Shown: in pieces, positions 46,275-58,451 of the stretch
How the letters are laid out: the number at the start of each line of letters is the position of its first letter
Numbering within the stretch: position 1 is the stretch's first letter
NCBI GenBank assembly: GCA_973895155.1
Contig: OZ316898.1
Span: forward strand, 6,634,001 to 6,698,000
Direction of reading: 5' to 3'
Source: Marsupella aquatica
Taxonomy: Eukaryota; Marchantiophyta
Length of the DNA stretch: 64,000 nt
Program-made: the position numbers and the translations under genes
The notes under the pieces: model-generated
The model's input: the letters and a program-made list of their open reading frames with translations, nothing else
What the model was told of the DNA's origin: nothing
The model's database searches: none

Positions 46275-47881
46275 GCCCGTGACCAAAGCACTTTGGTCAC
46301 AAATGCTGAACTACTCTTTATAATTTGTGACTGATTACTTGATTAGTTATTGTCACCAATACATGAATGTTTCATTAATATAGTGATCACTCTTGTGAGG
46401 GGGAGGTCTCAGGTTCAAAACTCGGGTCCTGAAATGCTTTGACCCAAATTTGACTCGCAATAGTACAAAAACATGATAAGTTGGGGATGCATTTAAATTT
46501 GAGAAAAATTAATAAATACAAGGAAAAGATAATTCATTATAATATGATACCTCAAAATAATATAAGTTTAAATAGAATTCATACATGTAATTTTTATTTG
46601 ATAAGAGAAAAAAATGTATCAAAACGTAAATGTATCTAAAAGACTAACCTAAATGAACCCTAAATAGTCCACCACCTAATCTGAAATAAATCATAAAGAA
46701 TTTAATCTTTTTCTCTTCTCATCGTCAACCTTTCGTTGATGTATATACAAACCAGGATGAACACGCTCGTCGGCAAAATATTTCTCAAGCAACAAGCATT
46801 GTATGCATCGACCAGCATCTAAAGGATGAACACGCTCGTAAGCAAAATATTTCTCAAGCAACAAGCATTATATGCATCGAGAACACTCCATCGATGACAA
46901 CACAAAGCTAAAGTATATCTCCAACAAAAAAGAGTTGCATCCAAATGTACTAGATTAAGTGACTATAGGCGGGTTTGTAGCAAATGACTAGGTCATTGCT
47001 ACCACCGGCTACAGCAAACTCGCACTAGCCCAAGAGAATATGATAGAAAACTATCTATAAACGACCCTAATGATCGAGCGCGTCACTCCACGCACGTACG
47101 ATCACCTAGGAAAATGGTAGGTAACCCCAATTTAAGGAATACTGAAGTATTAGATTAATTCCAATTTTATCTAAATATTATTAGTTAATGAATGATCAAC
47201 CTCTTTAACATTTGGTGGGATAGTCAAAAACTTCAAATGTTTTGTTGCAAGATCTTTATAACAATGCATCACTAAATGACATCAAGTACCTCTTGATCCA
47301 TGCACAAATCCTTAATTAAACTGTCATTCATTATTTGTTTTAATTGTCTATTTAATTACTATAGGGTTGAATACAAAAAAGATTGACACGCACCAGGGTG
47401 CGTGACCTACAATCATAGTAAGTACCACCCTTTAATTAGTTAGTTTCTTTACAACAATTAATAGGATTGTTGTATATTACAATGTCTACTGGACATTCAT
47501 TTGAATGTCAAAAATATCATGCCTTAATATCACCAAACTAAGGCCCCACTAACTAATATTATATCTTAAATAAACTAACCAACTAACTAACTTAAATAGA
47601 AAATAAGACTTGTCTAAACTTGAGTTCTCTGGCTACTACTATTCTGAGTTGCCTTTTAAACTGTATGCTAAACTACATGCTTCATTACTGTCTAGGATTT
47701 GTCACTTGCTATGCATGTCAAGAGATAGTCTCTTGCCTTGGCAGCAACATTCTTTGGAATTCCTACCAGCCCTGTCACTGGTCACTCCTTTGCGTGCTTT
47801 GAAACACCACAAGGCAGAGGAAACATCTATTGTCTCAGCTTCCTTGTATATTGGAGTTGGATCACGTTCCCATTTCTTATC
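46275..47881. other. AT-rich left arm of the insertion
   Basis: No gene. Holds the terminal hairpin at 46278-46299, a B-box-like GGTTCAAAACTC near 46411, and a 69-bp tandem duplication starting at 46754 and 46823 (AGGATGAACACGCTCGT). Short plus-strand frames at 47610-47920 lie antisense to the end of the transposase-like gene. Confidence 0.5.
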
Positions 47882-50800
47882 CTAAGAATCTGCCCACCGC
47901 TCCCTTGGCTGCCAGTCTGATTGACCACGTTGCTTCTTTGCCATAAATGGTCTAAACCACTCAACGCCACATACATGAGTAAGAAGGTTTTGTTCATTCA
48001 CTGGTCCTTCTACCACATCTGTAACAACTAACCCCATATGGACGGGATAAACATCCAGGTCTGAGTCGTCCGGCCGTACCAACACATAACAGCCCTTCAC
48101 AACATCAACCCTAGGGTTAAAACTCTCAGGAGGTTTATCTTTTGCTGGTCCCACATAATCCACTGTTGCCTCCAACTCACATGCCACATTTCGATATTCT
48201 GGTGGAACGTGCTCTCTCCATATTGATAAAGGCCAAAACCCGTATTCCAAGTTGTGTGCACCTTCAGGTTCATATTGCACCTGCTCACCCTGTAGAGTAT
48301 CTACAATGTCATTCCAATAATTGATGAGAGTTGTCCAACGTCGCCTTGGTTCTTCCTCTTTTGTTCGCTTTAGAATAAACTCAAAGAATGACACATGCTT
48401 CTTCAACCCTGTCAGCACTTCAGGAAGCATTTTCAACTCCATCATTGGTAGCCGTTTGGGCACCCCAATTGGGATGTGAGGACTTTTGTCATCTTTCCAT
48501 GACCACATTTCAATACCTTCCTTGCCAGGTAACCATCCCTGATCAGTTGACTTCATTTTGTATTGGAAGCATGGCATACTATCATGACGAACATACAACC
48601 TAAACAGCCTGGGTTTTAAATGCCCCACCAATGCCTCAGGGCCCTTCAACATGAATGGAGCTAAGTAGTTTTTGAAATCTGGGACCTCCTGTAGAAAATG
48701 TGGGACTGCATTGGGTGTCCTTGCTCTCATGAACAAGGACATTAACTCAGGCAATGAGTATGTGGGGTTATGCATCATAGACTCTGAAAAATGCCCGAAC
48801 ATACCGTCAACGTCCTCATGAGTATGCCCAACCACCATAAAACCAAGATGAACCTCTTCAAACACCTCCCTTGCCGTCAACAATGACAAATAAGCCATCA
48901 TATATCTGTTCTTGTTGTCTGAGGCACAATTATCCAGTTGTAGCTTCAATACTCGTGGAAGGGGCCTGAACTTTGGTGCCTCAGGTGCTGCATCACAATG
49001 TAACAATCTCAGAATGCTTTTAAATAAAACCCTAGTCAGACCCTAAACCCAATTTAGGGTTTAAACCCTATTAATGAAACCTTGGCTAGGAGCAACAACT
49101 ACACAAAGTAGAGTGTCAGTGTGTGTGAGCTTATATTATTAAATAATAATAAATTAAAGGATTGTGAGTAAAGTACCTAGGCTTGAGATGTAGGCAATGT
49201 CATCCTCAAATGCTCTAAGGACACTTGCCTCCAAGATATCTTTTCTCCCAAAAAGGAGGTCTTTAAAAAGACTTGTCGAGTCTGGCCCCTCCACAAGTGA
49301 TTTGATCATTGGATTTGGGTTTTCCAACATCCTTAGTATTGAATCAATTAACCCAATAGTGATGTTGACATCACCTGGCCACACTCCAACATGATATTGG
49401 GCTATGGCCTTGGGACCATGACCATGAGTAAGGATACCACTCAGTGACAGTAATTGGGAACTTTTGGGCACCATCCACATGCTTAGGATTGAAGGGCATT
49501 CAGATTGGGAGAGCTGTCTTTGAATGATCCATCTTATCATGAATAAGGCATAACACTTCCTTGGGACGATGGATGGACTCATATCTCCAGGTATGATAAC
49601 ACATTCTTTGCTGTGTGTGGTCTTGGTGATGTTCCTCCTCGTCACGCCTTAGGCCCTCTAACTCTTCCTTAGCTCCTGTAAGGTTTGCTTTCCGTTGAAG
49701 CAACTCACTACAAGTTGTACACTTTGAAAAGTTGTTGCCCTTTTTGTGACGCGAGAACTCCCTGAAATACATCTGATGTAGATGACTCAAGGTGGGTTGG
49801 GAAATTGGAGGAAGACCAGCCTCCTTGTTGACAACATTAACCCTGTTTCTAATATTCTCCCAAGTAAGATTCGTTGGCAATTCCCTCAAAACCATCCTTG
49901 TATTATCTGCCATGGTTCTCAACTTGGCTGGATGATGATCAGCTGCCTCCTCAATAATCTCTTTCATTGACATGAATGCTTGAGATACTTTCTCGGACAT
50001 ACGCCTTTTTCCAACATTACCATGGGTACCTATGTTCATTCCAGCCATCACAGTCTTCTTCAAGGCATAAAATTGAGTCTTTCCTCTTGAATGAATGATT
50101 CTCCATGCCTCCAAGCACAATACTTTGCCCTCCACTGCTAGAATCCTTTCTCCAGTACCCAAGTGTATTGTATTTTTAATAGCCTTGATTTCCTCCTCCT
50201 TGCGCTCCGCAAACGATTTTGACCACCACTTTTGCCTAATTGCCATAGCCAAGTTGCGGTCCAAATATTGGCAACAATGTTCACTACAACAGTCCTTAGT
50301 GTTTATCAACAACACATCTTGACGTGCCAAAGATGTGTCTCTTCTAGATGTCTGGGAAGATGGACTCTTTCTTTTCCTACTTTTATGGACGTAGGACCGC
50401 TTGCCACTTGTTGGAGATGTGTTCCCTCCCACAGCTTGCTTGATGTTGTGGAAAGACAACAAGTTGCCATCCTTGGCAATGAGTTGGTCCATCGACCAAG
50501 CTTTTAAGCAATCTCTATGCTTCAGATGATCTATGGTAGCTCCCTCTACAAAATCGTTGATCAGAATTCCCACATGTGTATTCCCAAGGGTGACATCCCC
50601 AAGCTTCACTATAGGATCTAGAACATGTATAGTTGCCACTGCAAAAATCAACTTGTTCTCATCCACCACCTTTACAGGCATGCCCATCCACAAGGCCTTT
50701 GGTAAAACTACTTCCACACCAGACCGACTCTCATTATGGTTGTTCCCATCAGAATTTTGATTGACTGGATCTTGATCATCACCAACATTGCCAAACACAT

Positions 50801-51092
50801 CCTCCGATTCCATGGGAGCTCGAAAAAGCTGATTCCTTTCCCATACAAGGTAACCCCCAATCATGTCCTTCAAAAGTTCGCCATCTTCGCATAGAATGGC
50901 CTCGTCAAAAACTTCCTCCAATAGAAGAAGAACTTTGTCCGCCCCAAGAGGAACATTGTGACAAACCCTGGAAGGATCAAGACTTATCACGCGACCTTTT
51001 CCAACCTGTTTCTCATGTATGCCTATAATAACTTGTCTGCCTTCCCTGATCCAGACTGTCGATGTCACCATAATAATTATGATCCTGCACAT
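47882..51092 (-). pseudogene. DUF7869 transposase-like gene, probably disrupted
   Basis: Minus strand. A 530-codon frame (51092-49500) has a Cys-rich segment (KDCCSEHCCQYLD), VCLEAW-like and FSKCTTCSELL motifs, and ends LIHDKMDHSKTALP before a TGA at 49500-49502. Reading past that stop gives KHVDGAQKFPITVT. A shift near 49440 then gives SGILTHGHGPKAIAQYHVG and WPGDVNITIGLIDSILRMLE. That exon ends at a donor (CTAG|GTACTT) at 49177; the acceptor ends at 48988 and the splice is in phase. The last exon (48987-47882) has LQLDNCASDNKNRYMMAYL and VGHTHEDVDGMFGHFS. DKMD, DNC..DNKN and GHTHEDVD are the signature of the DUF7869 family, thought to be transposon-derived. An upstream exon is likely, as 51084 follows TGTGCAG. 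Confidence 0.75.
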
Positions 51093-52091
51093 CAGAGAAT
51101 ATCACTGTAAGCGTACAGTCCTGTCACGTCCGTCAACTTCACTGCACTGTCCTGTCACGTCGGTCAACAAGCAGAATGTAGTCAATGCACTGAACTGCAC
51201 GCGACTGGTCGCGTGACCCTAGAGGTACCACACATACCGGCAACGACTACAATCAATTATGATCAATCATTTCACATCCACTCAAAAAAAATGAGTGGAC
51301 AGTACCAGTTTACCAATGAGTGGACACTGCACAGTCAGTAACTATTGAGGACTGTAAGCAATAAGCACCAGTAAAACATCCGTGAACTGCATTGTCCTGT
51401 CACGACCGTCAACAAGTAAGCAGAATGAAGTCAATGCACTGTCTTGCACGCGACTAGTCGCGTGACCTTAGTCAGAGGGTGTAGGGATAATAGGGTCTAC
51501 GACATAGAAGCTAGAAGCCTAGGCCCAAACTCTAGCTCGTACTTGGTACTTCAGAAGTAAGATACGATTGCGCGTGAGACAGTAAGATACAATTACGGAT
51601 CTGAAGGCATCACACATAGTTACCGGCAACAGATTATGCATGGTCAGTCAGTCATTTCAAGTGAATGAGAACGACTACAATCGATTACGAACAATCATTT
51701 CAATTCCACTCAGAAAAATGAGTGGACAGTACCAGTTTACCAATGAGTGGACACCGGACAGTCAGTAACTACTGACCCTCATAAGCAATCTCAGTACTTC
51801 ACTAGCAATCAGTATTCCCGGGGCGGTCGCCAAACATGAAATTAAATGCAAAAATTGGAGGGCAACTGAACTTCCCGCCAATTCTAATACGCGCCAGTCA
51901 AACGCGCACTCTCTTCTAGAAACCACTATGTACAGTGACTAGTGGAGACTAAACAGTATAAAGCATTGAGATGATCCCTACTGCTCATTCCCCCACGAAT
52001 TCCACTTTCTGGCTACTGGATAATCTATTCGCACATCAGCTCTCTCATTTCCAATTCTTAGTCTCGGTCCGCATCCCTTGTTTGAAGGGCG
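51093..52091. promoter_or_regulatory. Divergent intergenic region with duplicated blocks and CGCG palindromes
   Basis: Lies between the minus-strand transposase-like gene and the plus-strand gene at 52092. One block (about 51141-51220) recurs at 51391-51472, and another (about 51240-51355) at 51668-51780. Each first block contains an 18-bp inverted repeat: CACGCGACTGGTCGCGTG at 51198-51215 (near-perfect) and CACGCGACTAGTCGCGTG at 51447-51464 (perfect). A TATA-like GTATAAAG is at about 51956, some 135 bases before the ATG. Confidence 0.65.
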
Positions 52092-52633
52092 ATGACTACT
52101 CCGCTGAGCTCGAAGAATGAGGATTTTCCGACGGATGATTCAAAAGATTCGACGTATCGAATTCGTGGTACTCCTTATAGAACGTGTCAGCGATGTAATA
52201 TAATGTTTACGGTGACTAAATCGGGTCAAATGTTTTGTGAGAGATGCCATTGTTTGCCACATTTGTCGATGGAAGATCAGATGGAGAGCAATCCGACAGA
52301 GATGACAACAAAGATGGCACCAGGGGAGAAGTTAAAGGGCAAAGCCCTCGTCGAATCCGTTTCGGGGGGGAGAAGTTGAAGGACAAAGCATGCGTCGAAT
52401 ACATTTCGGGTGAAGCAACAGTAGACGCTAACACAGTCAAGAAGGAGGCCAAGAAAGTGGACGCTCCGAAGAAAAGGCAATTAGAGATGAACGAAGATTC
52501 TGATTTGTATTACAGAAAGAGCAAGCCGAGAAAATCTATGGACGTTAGGACTTGGGCAAAGGAAGAATTCCTGGATTCAAGGGAATCCACACCAGACACC
52601 AATGAGTGGATGCCTTCATCTTGGAATGACTGA
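52092..52633 (+). pseudogene. Zinc-ribbon-like small protein with one frameshift
   Basis: From ATG 52092 the protein has a four-cysteine cluster (YRTCQRCNIMFTVTKSG, then FCERCHC) near residues 35-57. A charged, Lys/Glu-rich region follows. The frame breaks at a run of seven G (52364-52370). With one G fewer it would continue to a TGA at 52631 and give about 180 aa ending TNEWMPSSWND. The segment GEKLKGKALVESVSG just before the break and GEKLKDKACVEYISG just after it are an internal duplication. Family not recognised. A homopolymer sequencing error could explain the break, in which case the gene is intact. It is preceded by a TATA-like box and CGCG palindromes. Confidence 0.5.
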
Positions 52634-52727
52634 CTCGATCGAAGTCTACAATATTTTGAGTATTCGAAGATTAGATCTACAGATTCAAGAGTAGTTCAAG
52701 TTAGAACTTGTTATAGATACTGTGTAG

Positions 52728-52991
52728 CTTAATTTCGTCCCGTGGAAAATAGTGTTTGAAAGACCAGGTCAATTAAATTCTTGGATAGTGCTAGTGGATA
52801 TGGATTCCACATCCGAAGTCCTTCGGGATCGATGTAACCATTTTAGCAATCAAGGAAAAATCTTCCATGAGATTCCTCTGGCCTCTAAAACATTAACGCG
52901 ACCAGGCGAAGACGTTGGTTTTAAATTAGATTGCTGGCCAATTCTCTGGGCTGTCGACTACAATAAACAATATAAAAAAGACCTGAGATAA
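52728..52991 (+). CDS. Short ORF ahead of the tandem array, unknown
   Basis: Open from 52728 to a stop at 52989-52991 with no ATG at the left end (first in-frame Met is in LVDMDSTSE), so it may be a 3' exon or a remnant. It reads LNSWIVLVDMDSTSE, then FHEIPLASKTL and DCWPILWAVDYNKQYKK. Its last 35 or so codons form the first unit of the array at 52850-54600; later units have stops. No family recognised. Confidence 0.35.
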   Translation, partial: LNFVPWKIVFERPGQLNSWIVLVDMDSTSEVLRDRCNHFSNQGKIFHEIPLASKTLTRPGEDVGFKLDCWPILWAVDYNKQYKKDLR

Positions 52992-54600
52992 ATTGGTTCA
53001 CGCGACTGTACGCGTGATGAAGTACATGTGTAACCGAAAAAAGAGGTCATCCAACTAACAAGTTGAGATCAGTCAAATCTAAGAAATAAAGCGCGATTAC
53101 GTTTAAGAGTGCAAAGCTTTCGATGACCTCTAAAACATTAACGCGACCGGGCGCGTCATGATACAAAGACGTTGGTTTTAGAATAGATTTCTGGCCAATT
53201 TGCTAGGCTTTCGACTACAATAAACAATACATAAAAAACCTGAGATAAATTGGTTCACGCGACTTTGCGCGTGATGAACTACATGTGTAACCGAAAAAAC
53301 AGGTCATCCAACTAACAAGTTGAGATCAGTCAGATCTCAGAAATAAAGTGCGATTACGTTTAAGAGGGCAGACCTTTCGATGACCTCTAAAACATTAACG
53401 CGACCGGGCGCATCATGATACAAAGATGTTGGTTTTAGAATAGATTTCTGGCCAATTTGCTATGCTTTCGACTACAATAAACAATACATAAAAAACCTGA
53501 GATAAATTGGTTCACGCGACTTTGCGCATGATGAACTACATGTGTAACCAAAAAAACAGGTCATCCAACTAACAAGTTGAGATCAGTCAGATCTCAGAAA
53601 TAAAGCGCGATTACGTTTAAGAGGGCAGACCTTTCGATGACCTCTAAAACATTAACGCGATCGGGCGCGTGATGATACGAAGACGTTGGTCTTAGAATAG
53701 ATTGCTGGCCAATTTTCTAGGCTGTCGACTACAATAATCAATACATAAATTGGTTCACGCGACTGTGCACGTGATGAACTACATGTGTAACCAAAAAAAC
53801 AGGTCATCCAACTAACAAGTTGAGATCATTCAGATCTCAGAAATAAAGTGCGATTACGTTTAAGAGGGCAGAGCTTTCGATGAACTCTAAAACATTAACG
53901 CGACTGGGCGCGTGATGATACGAAGACGTTGGTTTTAGAATAGATTGCTGGCCAATTTTCTAGGCTGTCGACTACAATAATCAATATAACCAGAGATAAA
54001 TTGGTTCACGCGACTGTGCGCGTGATGAACTACATGTGTAACCAAAAAAACAGGTCATCCAACTAACAAGTTGAGATCAGTCAGATCTCAGAAATAAAGC
54101 GCAATTACGTTTAAGAGGGCAGAGCTTTCAATGACCTCTAAAACATTAACGCGACCGGGCGCGTGATGATACGAAGACGTTGGTTTTAGAATAGATTGCT
54201 GGCTAATTTGCTAGGCTGTCGACTACAATAATCAATATAACCAGAGATAAATTGGTTCACGCGACTGTGCGGGTGATGAACTACATGTGTAACCAAAAAA
54301 ACAGGTCATCCAACTAACAAGTTGAGATCAGTCAGATCTCAGAAATAAAGCACGATTACGTTTAAGAGGACAGAGCTTTCGATGACCTCTAAAACGTTAA
54401 CGCGACCGGGCGCGTGATGATACGAAGACGTTGGTTTTAGAATAGATTTCTGGCCAATTTTCTAGGCTGTCGACAACAATATAAAAAATACCTGAGATAA
54501 ATTGGTTCACGCGACTGTGCGCGTGATGAACTACATGTGTAATTGAAAAATCAGGTCATCCTCCTAACTAGTTGAGATCAGTTGGATCTGAGAAATGGAC
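52850..54600. repeat. About seven tandem units of 243-257 bp with CGCG inverted repeats
   Basis: The marker CATTAACGCG (CGTTAACGCG in the last) occurs at 52891, 53136, 53393, 53650, 53893, 54144 and 54395, giving spacings of 245, 257, 257, 243, 251 and 251. Each unit has two short inverted repeats: ACGCGACCGGGCGCGT-like and CACGCGACTGTGCGCGTG-like. Each also has the conserved AAACAGGTCATCCAACTAAC and GAGATCAGTCAGATCTCAG (itself near-palindromic). Units 2-7 are closer to each other than to unit 1, which is coding-like. Confidence 0.9.
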
Positions 54601-55439
54601 CTCGATTACGTTTCGTTTCGCTACGCCGTCAACTACAATAAACAATACCAAAACGTACGGACAACTATAATTGAACGCCATACAATTTTAGACTAGAGAA
54701 TTCATTCGGATCCTCTACTAGTACTTCTGATACATTGCTTCTATATTGGACTTGAAACACGGATTGATCAAAATCGGAGTGTGGAATTGGACCATAACTT
54801 CATTGACTCAATTCATGCATTGAATGCATGATTTAAGGCAACTATTCTCCTCATTTATTGCGGAATTAATGCTGATTGATACTTACAAGCTATTCAGTTG
54901 CGTGTGGACTCAGCGATGTTGGCGGCAACCCTCCAATGTTGGCGGAAACCCTCCTCCCAGCAAAGCCTCTTCCTTCCAGCGTAGCCTCCTCCTCGTCCCA
55001 GCAAACTAATCCTCCTCCTTCGAACTCCAATTTCCTTGAGTATCGTGACCGAATCCCACCACCAGAGAATGAAACCTTGTTGATCGTATCGAGATCAAAA
55101 TCCTCGACCAGACAGTGATTTCAGACTAGCCGCACTTTGTTGGTCCGCTAGAATGCTTCGATGAATGAGGCAGACTGGAGGTTCTAAATCTTTTGTTGTC
55201 CCACTTGATCGGATGTGCCCTCCCCAAGAATGGGATACAATAAGAACTGCGCCAACGTTGCTTGAATGAGCTCCGCCTCCGCCTGGAATAGTCGAATGAT
55301 CCAATCTGCTCCACCTCAAATGTGCCTTGGATCAGCCTCCGCTGAGAGCCCAGCTAGTATCCTGGTCAGGAGAAACTGAAAATGAAGAATGATCCGTGAG
55401 CAATGAGATCAGTCTATTGACTCCATGAGGGATGTGTTC
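54601..55439. other. Spacer within the insertion
   Basis: Short frames near 54824-55118 include a small duplicated GATGTTGGCGG / AATGTTGGCGG. No gene recognised. Confidence 0.4.
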
Positions 55440-55840
55440 ATCTTGACTCGATTTTGATTTTGAAAATTGGTTCAGTCTCCAGTCGTGAGAATCATTGTAC
55501 AGGATTTGGCACGATAGCTTCTTGAGTTTTGAATTGAGTTGCTATTCAACGCGCGAATAATCATACGGATCCGGTGTTCTCCACTTCCAAAATGGATTGA
55601 TTTTGAATATCGGTTCTCCCCGACCGTGAGAATCGTTTGACGTTGTTTAGAGTTTGGGTTTGAATTGGCAAGATAGAGAGTGGAGTACGGATCCGGATCC
55701 GACGGTCTCCACTACCAAAATGGAATGATTTTGAAGTTCGCCTCACTCCGATCGTGAGAAACTTGTCATTCGTTCAGATTTTGGATTTGAATTGGCAGAT
55801 ATAGTGAAGATACGGATCCGGATCCGGGGGTCTCCACTAA
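55440..55840. repeat. About 122-bp tandem repeat, three copies
   Basis: Anchor ACGGATCCGG occurs at 55565, 55687 and 55812, each followed by GGTGTTCTCCACT or GGTCTCCACTA. Each is preceded by TTTGAATTGGCA or a variant. The third copy has more GGATCC units. Confidence 0.8.
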
Positions 55841-56142
55841 CAATCTATCGCAGTCGCATAATTACCGGTTTAAATTTCAAATTGGCGATCAAATAGAAAT
55901 CTCCTTTACCGGAATCCTTTTGATTTTCCGTACTAATCTTTTTTTCACGATTGCATAGTTTGTTGAGTCGTTGGTGGAGTGTACGGAGATCATCTGGAAC
56001 CTTCCTGTCGCTAGGCTGTTATTAGGGTTATGCTAAAACGATACCCTAATTAGTCGTTCCTTAGTGTCGGCGCCCACGGTCTCGAGTTCACTGTTCATTG
56101 TTGTTGATTCTCGCTCCTAGACTTTCGCGCGCCTGCTCTCGT

Positions 56143-56219
56143 CGCTCTCGCTCTCGCTCTCGCTCTCGCTCTCGCTCTCGCTCTTGTCGCTCTCGCTCTC
56201 GTCGCTCTCGCTCTCGCTC
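56143..56219. repeat. CTCTCG hexanucleotide microsatellite
   Basis: About eleven CTCTCG/GTCGCTCTCG units. It produces artefactual Arg/Ser- and Arg/Ala-rich frames on both strands. Confidence 0.9.
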
Positions 56220-57350
56220 CTGCCTTGGATTTCATTTTCGTCGTTGCAGCTCGTTCGTTGTGGACAGGTGCTGGTCGGCGCGTTGCAACTCTTAGTAGTT
56301 GTCGATCGTTTCGGTCAGGAGCTCGTTGGCGCGTTGCAGCTCGCATTTACAGCTCATATTCACTTCTAGTTTGCTCGAAGGGATTCTTAGGAGCTCGTTG
56401 GGTTCGTTGCAGCTAGTTTGTTGGGAGTGTTCGTATCAGCTCGTGTCAGCCAATTTTAAGCTCATATCAGCTCGATCAACGTGTTTCAGCAGCTCAAACT
56501 ACTTTTTGGCAGCTTGTTTCAACTCCTTTCATTCATCATTCAGGTTTGTTTCAGCTCTTTCAATCTTCAGGTTTAGTGCACTTTTATTCATGCTCAGTTT
56601 GTCTATCGACAGCTTTGATTGTACTTCAGGAATAGTCTTTTTAACTCGACATAATGAGTTCCATAGCATTAAGCACATGTTATTCAATTGGCAGCAGCGA
56701 AGCTCTATATAGAAGCTGTGTTGTTGTTGCTTAGCATATTTACTTTCTGAAATGCCGCAGCAAGGTCTTCAAGTGCTTGGACGTCAATCTCTCAAACGAT
56801 TACAACACTTTTTCAGAATTCAGGTGCAATTTCTACATTTTCTGCTGGTGTTGATTGTTGTTTGCTAAAATTTCTCTTGATTGTTAAGCTAAGTTTGTCT
56901 GTAAACTCAAATATGTCTGAATCATACAAACTCACTAATTAAAATACAACCTGAATTGTATTAAGTAAGTCATTACAAACCTGCATGCTGTGAAATTTAA
57001 TCATATAAACTCTCATGTTATGTGAATCTCATTACACTGAATCATTTAATTGACGAATACAACCAGTAGACTGCTAAATTGAATCATCTTAGCTGAATCA
57101 TTCTCTAAACTGAATTCCATGCAATCTGAAAACTTCTGATATATAATAGTTTCACAATGACAGAGCTCAAACATCTGAGTTATTGTAAAGTTCACGAATG
57201 AATACTAGTGTGCTTGAATCCATTCAATAAATGCATCATTGCACTTTTCTAGTTCAAAACCTCATGGTTACTCGGATTTCCCTGTCCGTGCGGGTCAGTA
57301 ATCACAGTTGTATCACTGTATTATCCTAGTGTCCAAAAGTGGTTTGAGCT
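56220..57350. other. Spacer within the insertion
   Basis: Starts with many GCAGCTCG/CAGCTC words (56240-56560) and becomes AT-rich after 56750. No gene recognised. Confidence 0.4.
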
Positions 57351-58437
57351 GTTGACGCGACCAGTCGCGTGAGAAGATTGTGAGGTTCCATTTTAGGGTC
57401 AGTTGACGCGACCAGTCGCGTCTGAGGGAGCTCTCTCATTGACTGGTTCCGTTAGAGGAGGTATGGTTCCATTTAGGACCAGTCGCGTGTGAAGGAGACA
57501 GGATAGATTATTGAGCGCGTTTAGGGTTTAGGGTTTAGGTTCAGTTGACGCGACCAGTCGCGTGTGAGGTAGCTCTCTCATTGACTTGTTCTGTTAGAGG
57601 TATGGTTCCATTTAGGATTAGTTGACGCGACCAGTCGCGTGTGAGAAGGAGAGGATAGATTATTGAGCGCGTACCATATCCAAATCTCCACAAGAAAGGT
57701 TCAGTTGATATAGTTGTTTAGGTTTAGTTGACATGACCAGTTGCGTGTGAGGTAGCTCTCTCATTGACTGGTTCTGTTAGAGGTATGGTTCCATTTAGGA
57801 TCAGTTGACGCCACCAGTCGCGTGTGAGTAGGAAACAGGATAGATTATTGAGCGCGTATCATATCCAAATCTCCACAAGGAAGGTTCAGTGGATATAGTT
57901 GTTTAGGTTTAGTTGACGCGACCAGTCGCGTCTGAGGTAGGTCTCATTGACTGGTTCTGTTAGAGGTATGGTTCCATTTAGGATCAGTTGACGCGACCAG
58001 TCGCGTGTGAGAAGGAGGATAGATTATTGAGCGAGTACCATATCCAAATCTCCACAAGGAAGGTTTAGTTGATATAGTTGTTTAGGTTTAGTTGACGCGA
58101 CCAGTCGCGTGTGAGGTAGCTCTCTCATTGACTGGTTCTGTTAGAGGAAGTAAGGTTCCATTTAGGATCAGTTGATGCGACCAGTCGCGTGTGAGAAGGA
58201 AACAGGATAGATTATTGAGCGCGTATCATATCCAAATCTCCACATGGGCGGTTCAGTGGATATAGTTGTTTAGGTTTAGTTGACGCGACCAATCGCGTCT
58301 GAGGTAGTTCTGTTAGAGGTATGGTTCCATTTAGGATCAGTTGACGCGACCAGTCGCGTCTGATATAGCTCTCTCATTGACTGGTTCACGTGACCCAAAA
58401 AATCACAATCTCCAAAAGAATTGTTCAGTAGACGCGA
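57351..58437. repeat. Tandem array of ACGCGACCAGTCGCGT inverted repeats, about 184-bp higher-order unit
   Basis: Some 14 copies of GTTGACGCGACCAGTCGCGT or close variants. From 57544 they alternate in spacing (about 80 then 105 bases), so a composite unit repeats at 57544, 57727, 57912, 58091 and 58279. Between them are conserved GGTATGGTTCCATTTAGGATC, CTCTCTCATTGACTGGTTC and ATTGAGCGCGTA.CATATCC. A TTTAGGG triplet lies at 57520-57540. The last copy is cut off at GACGCGACCAGTCCA, 15 bases before the next ORF. Confidence 0.92.
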
Positions 58438-58451
58438 CCAGTCCATTTGGC

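Noticed and set aside
46400-46440. tRNA-like B box (GGTTCAAAACTC)
   Set aside because: No A box at the proper distance and no cloverleaf; at most a SINE fragment.
56095-56712. Arg/Ser- and Arg/Ala-rich open frames
   Set aside because: They are translations of the CTCTCG microsatellite and its flank on both strands.
57351-58437. CRISPR-like array of regular repeats
   Set aside because: Spacers are themselves repeated, spacing alternates, and the context is a plant nuclear genome with introns and retrotransposons.
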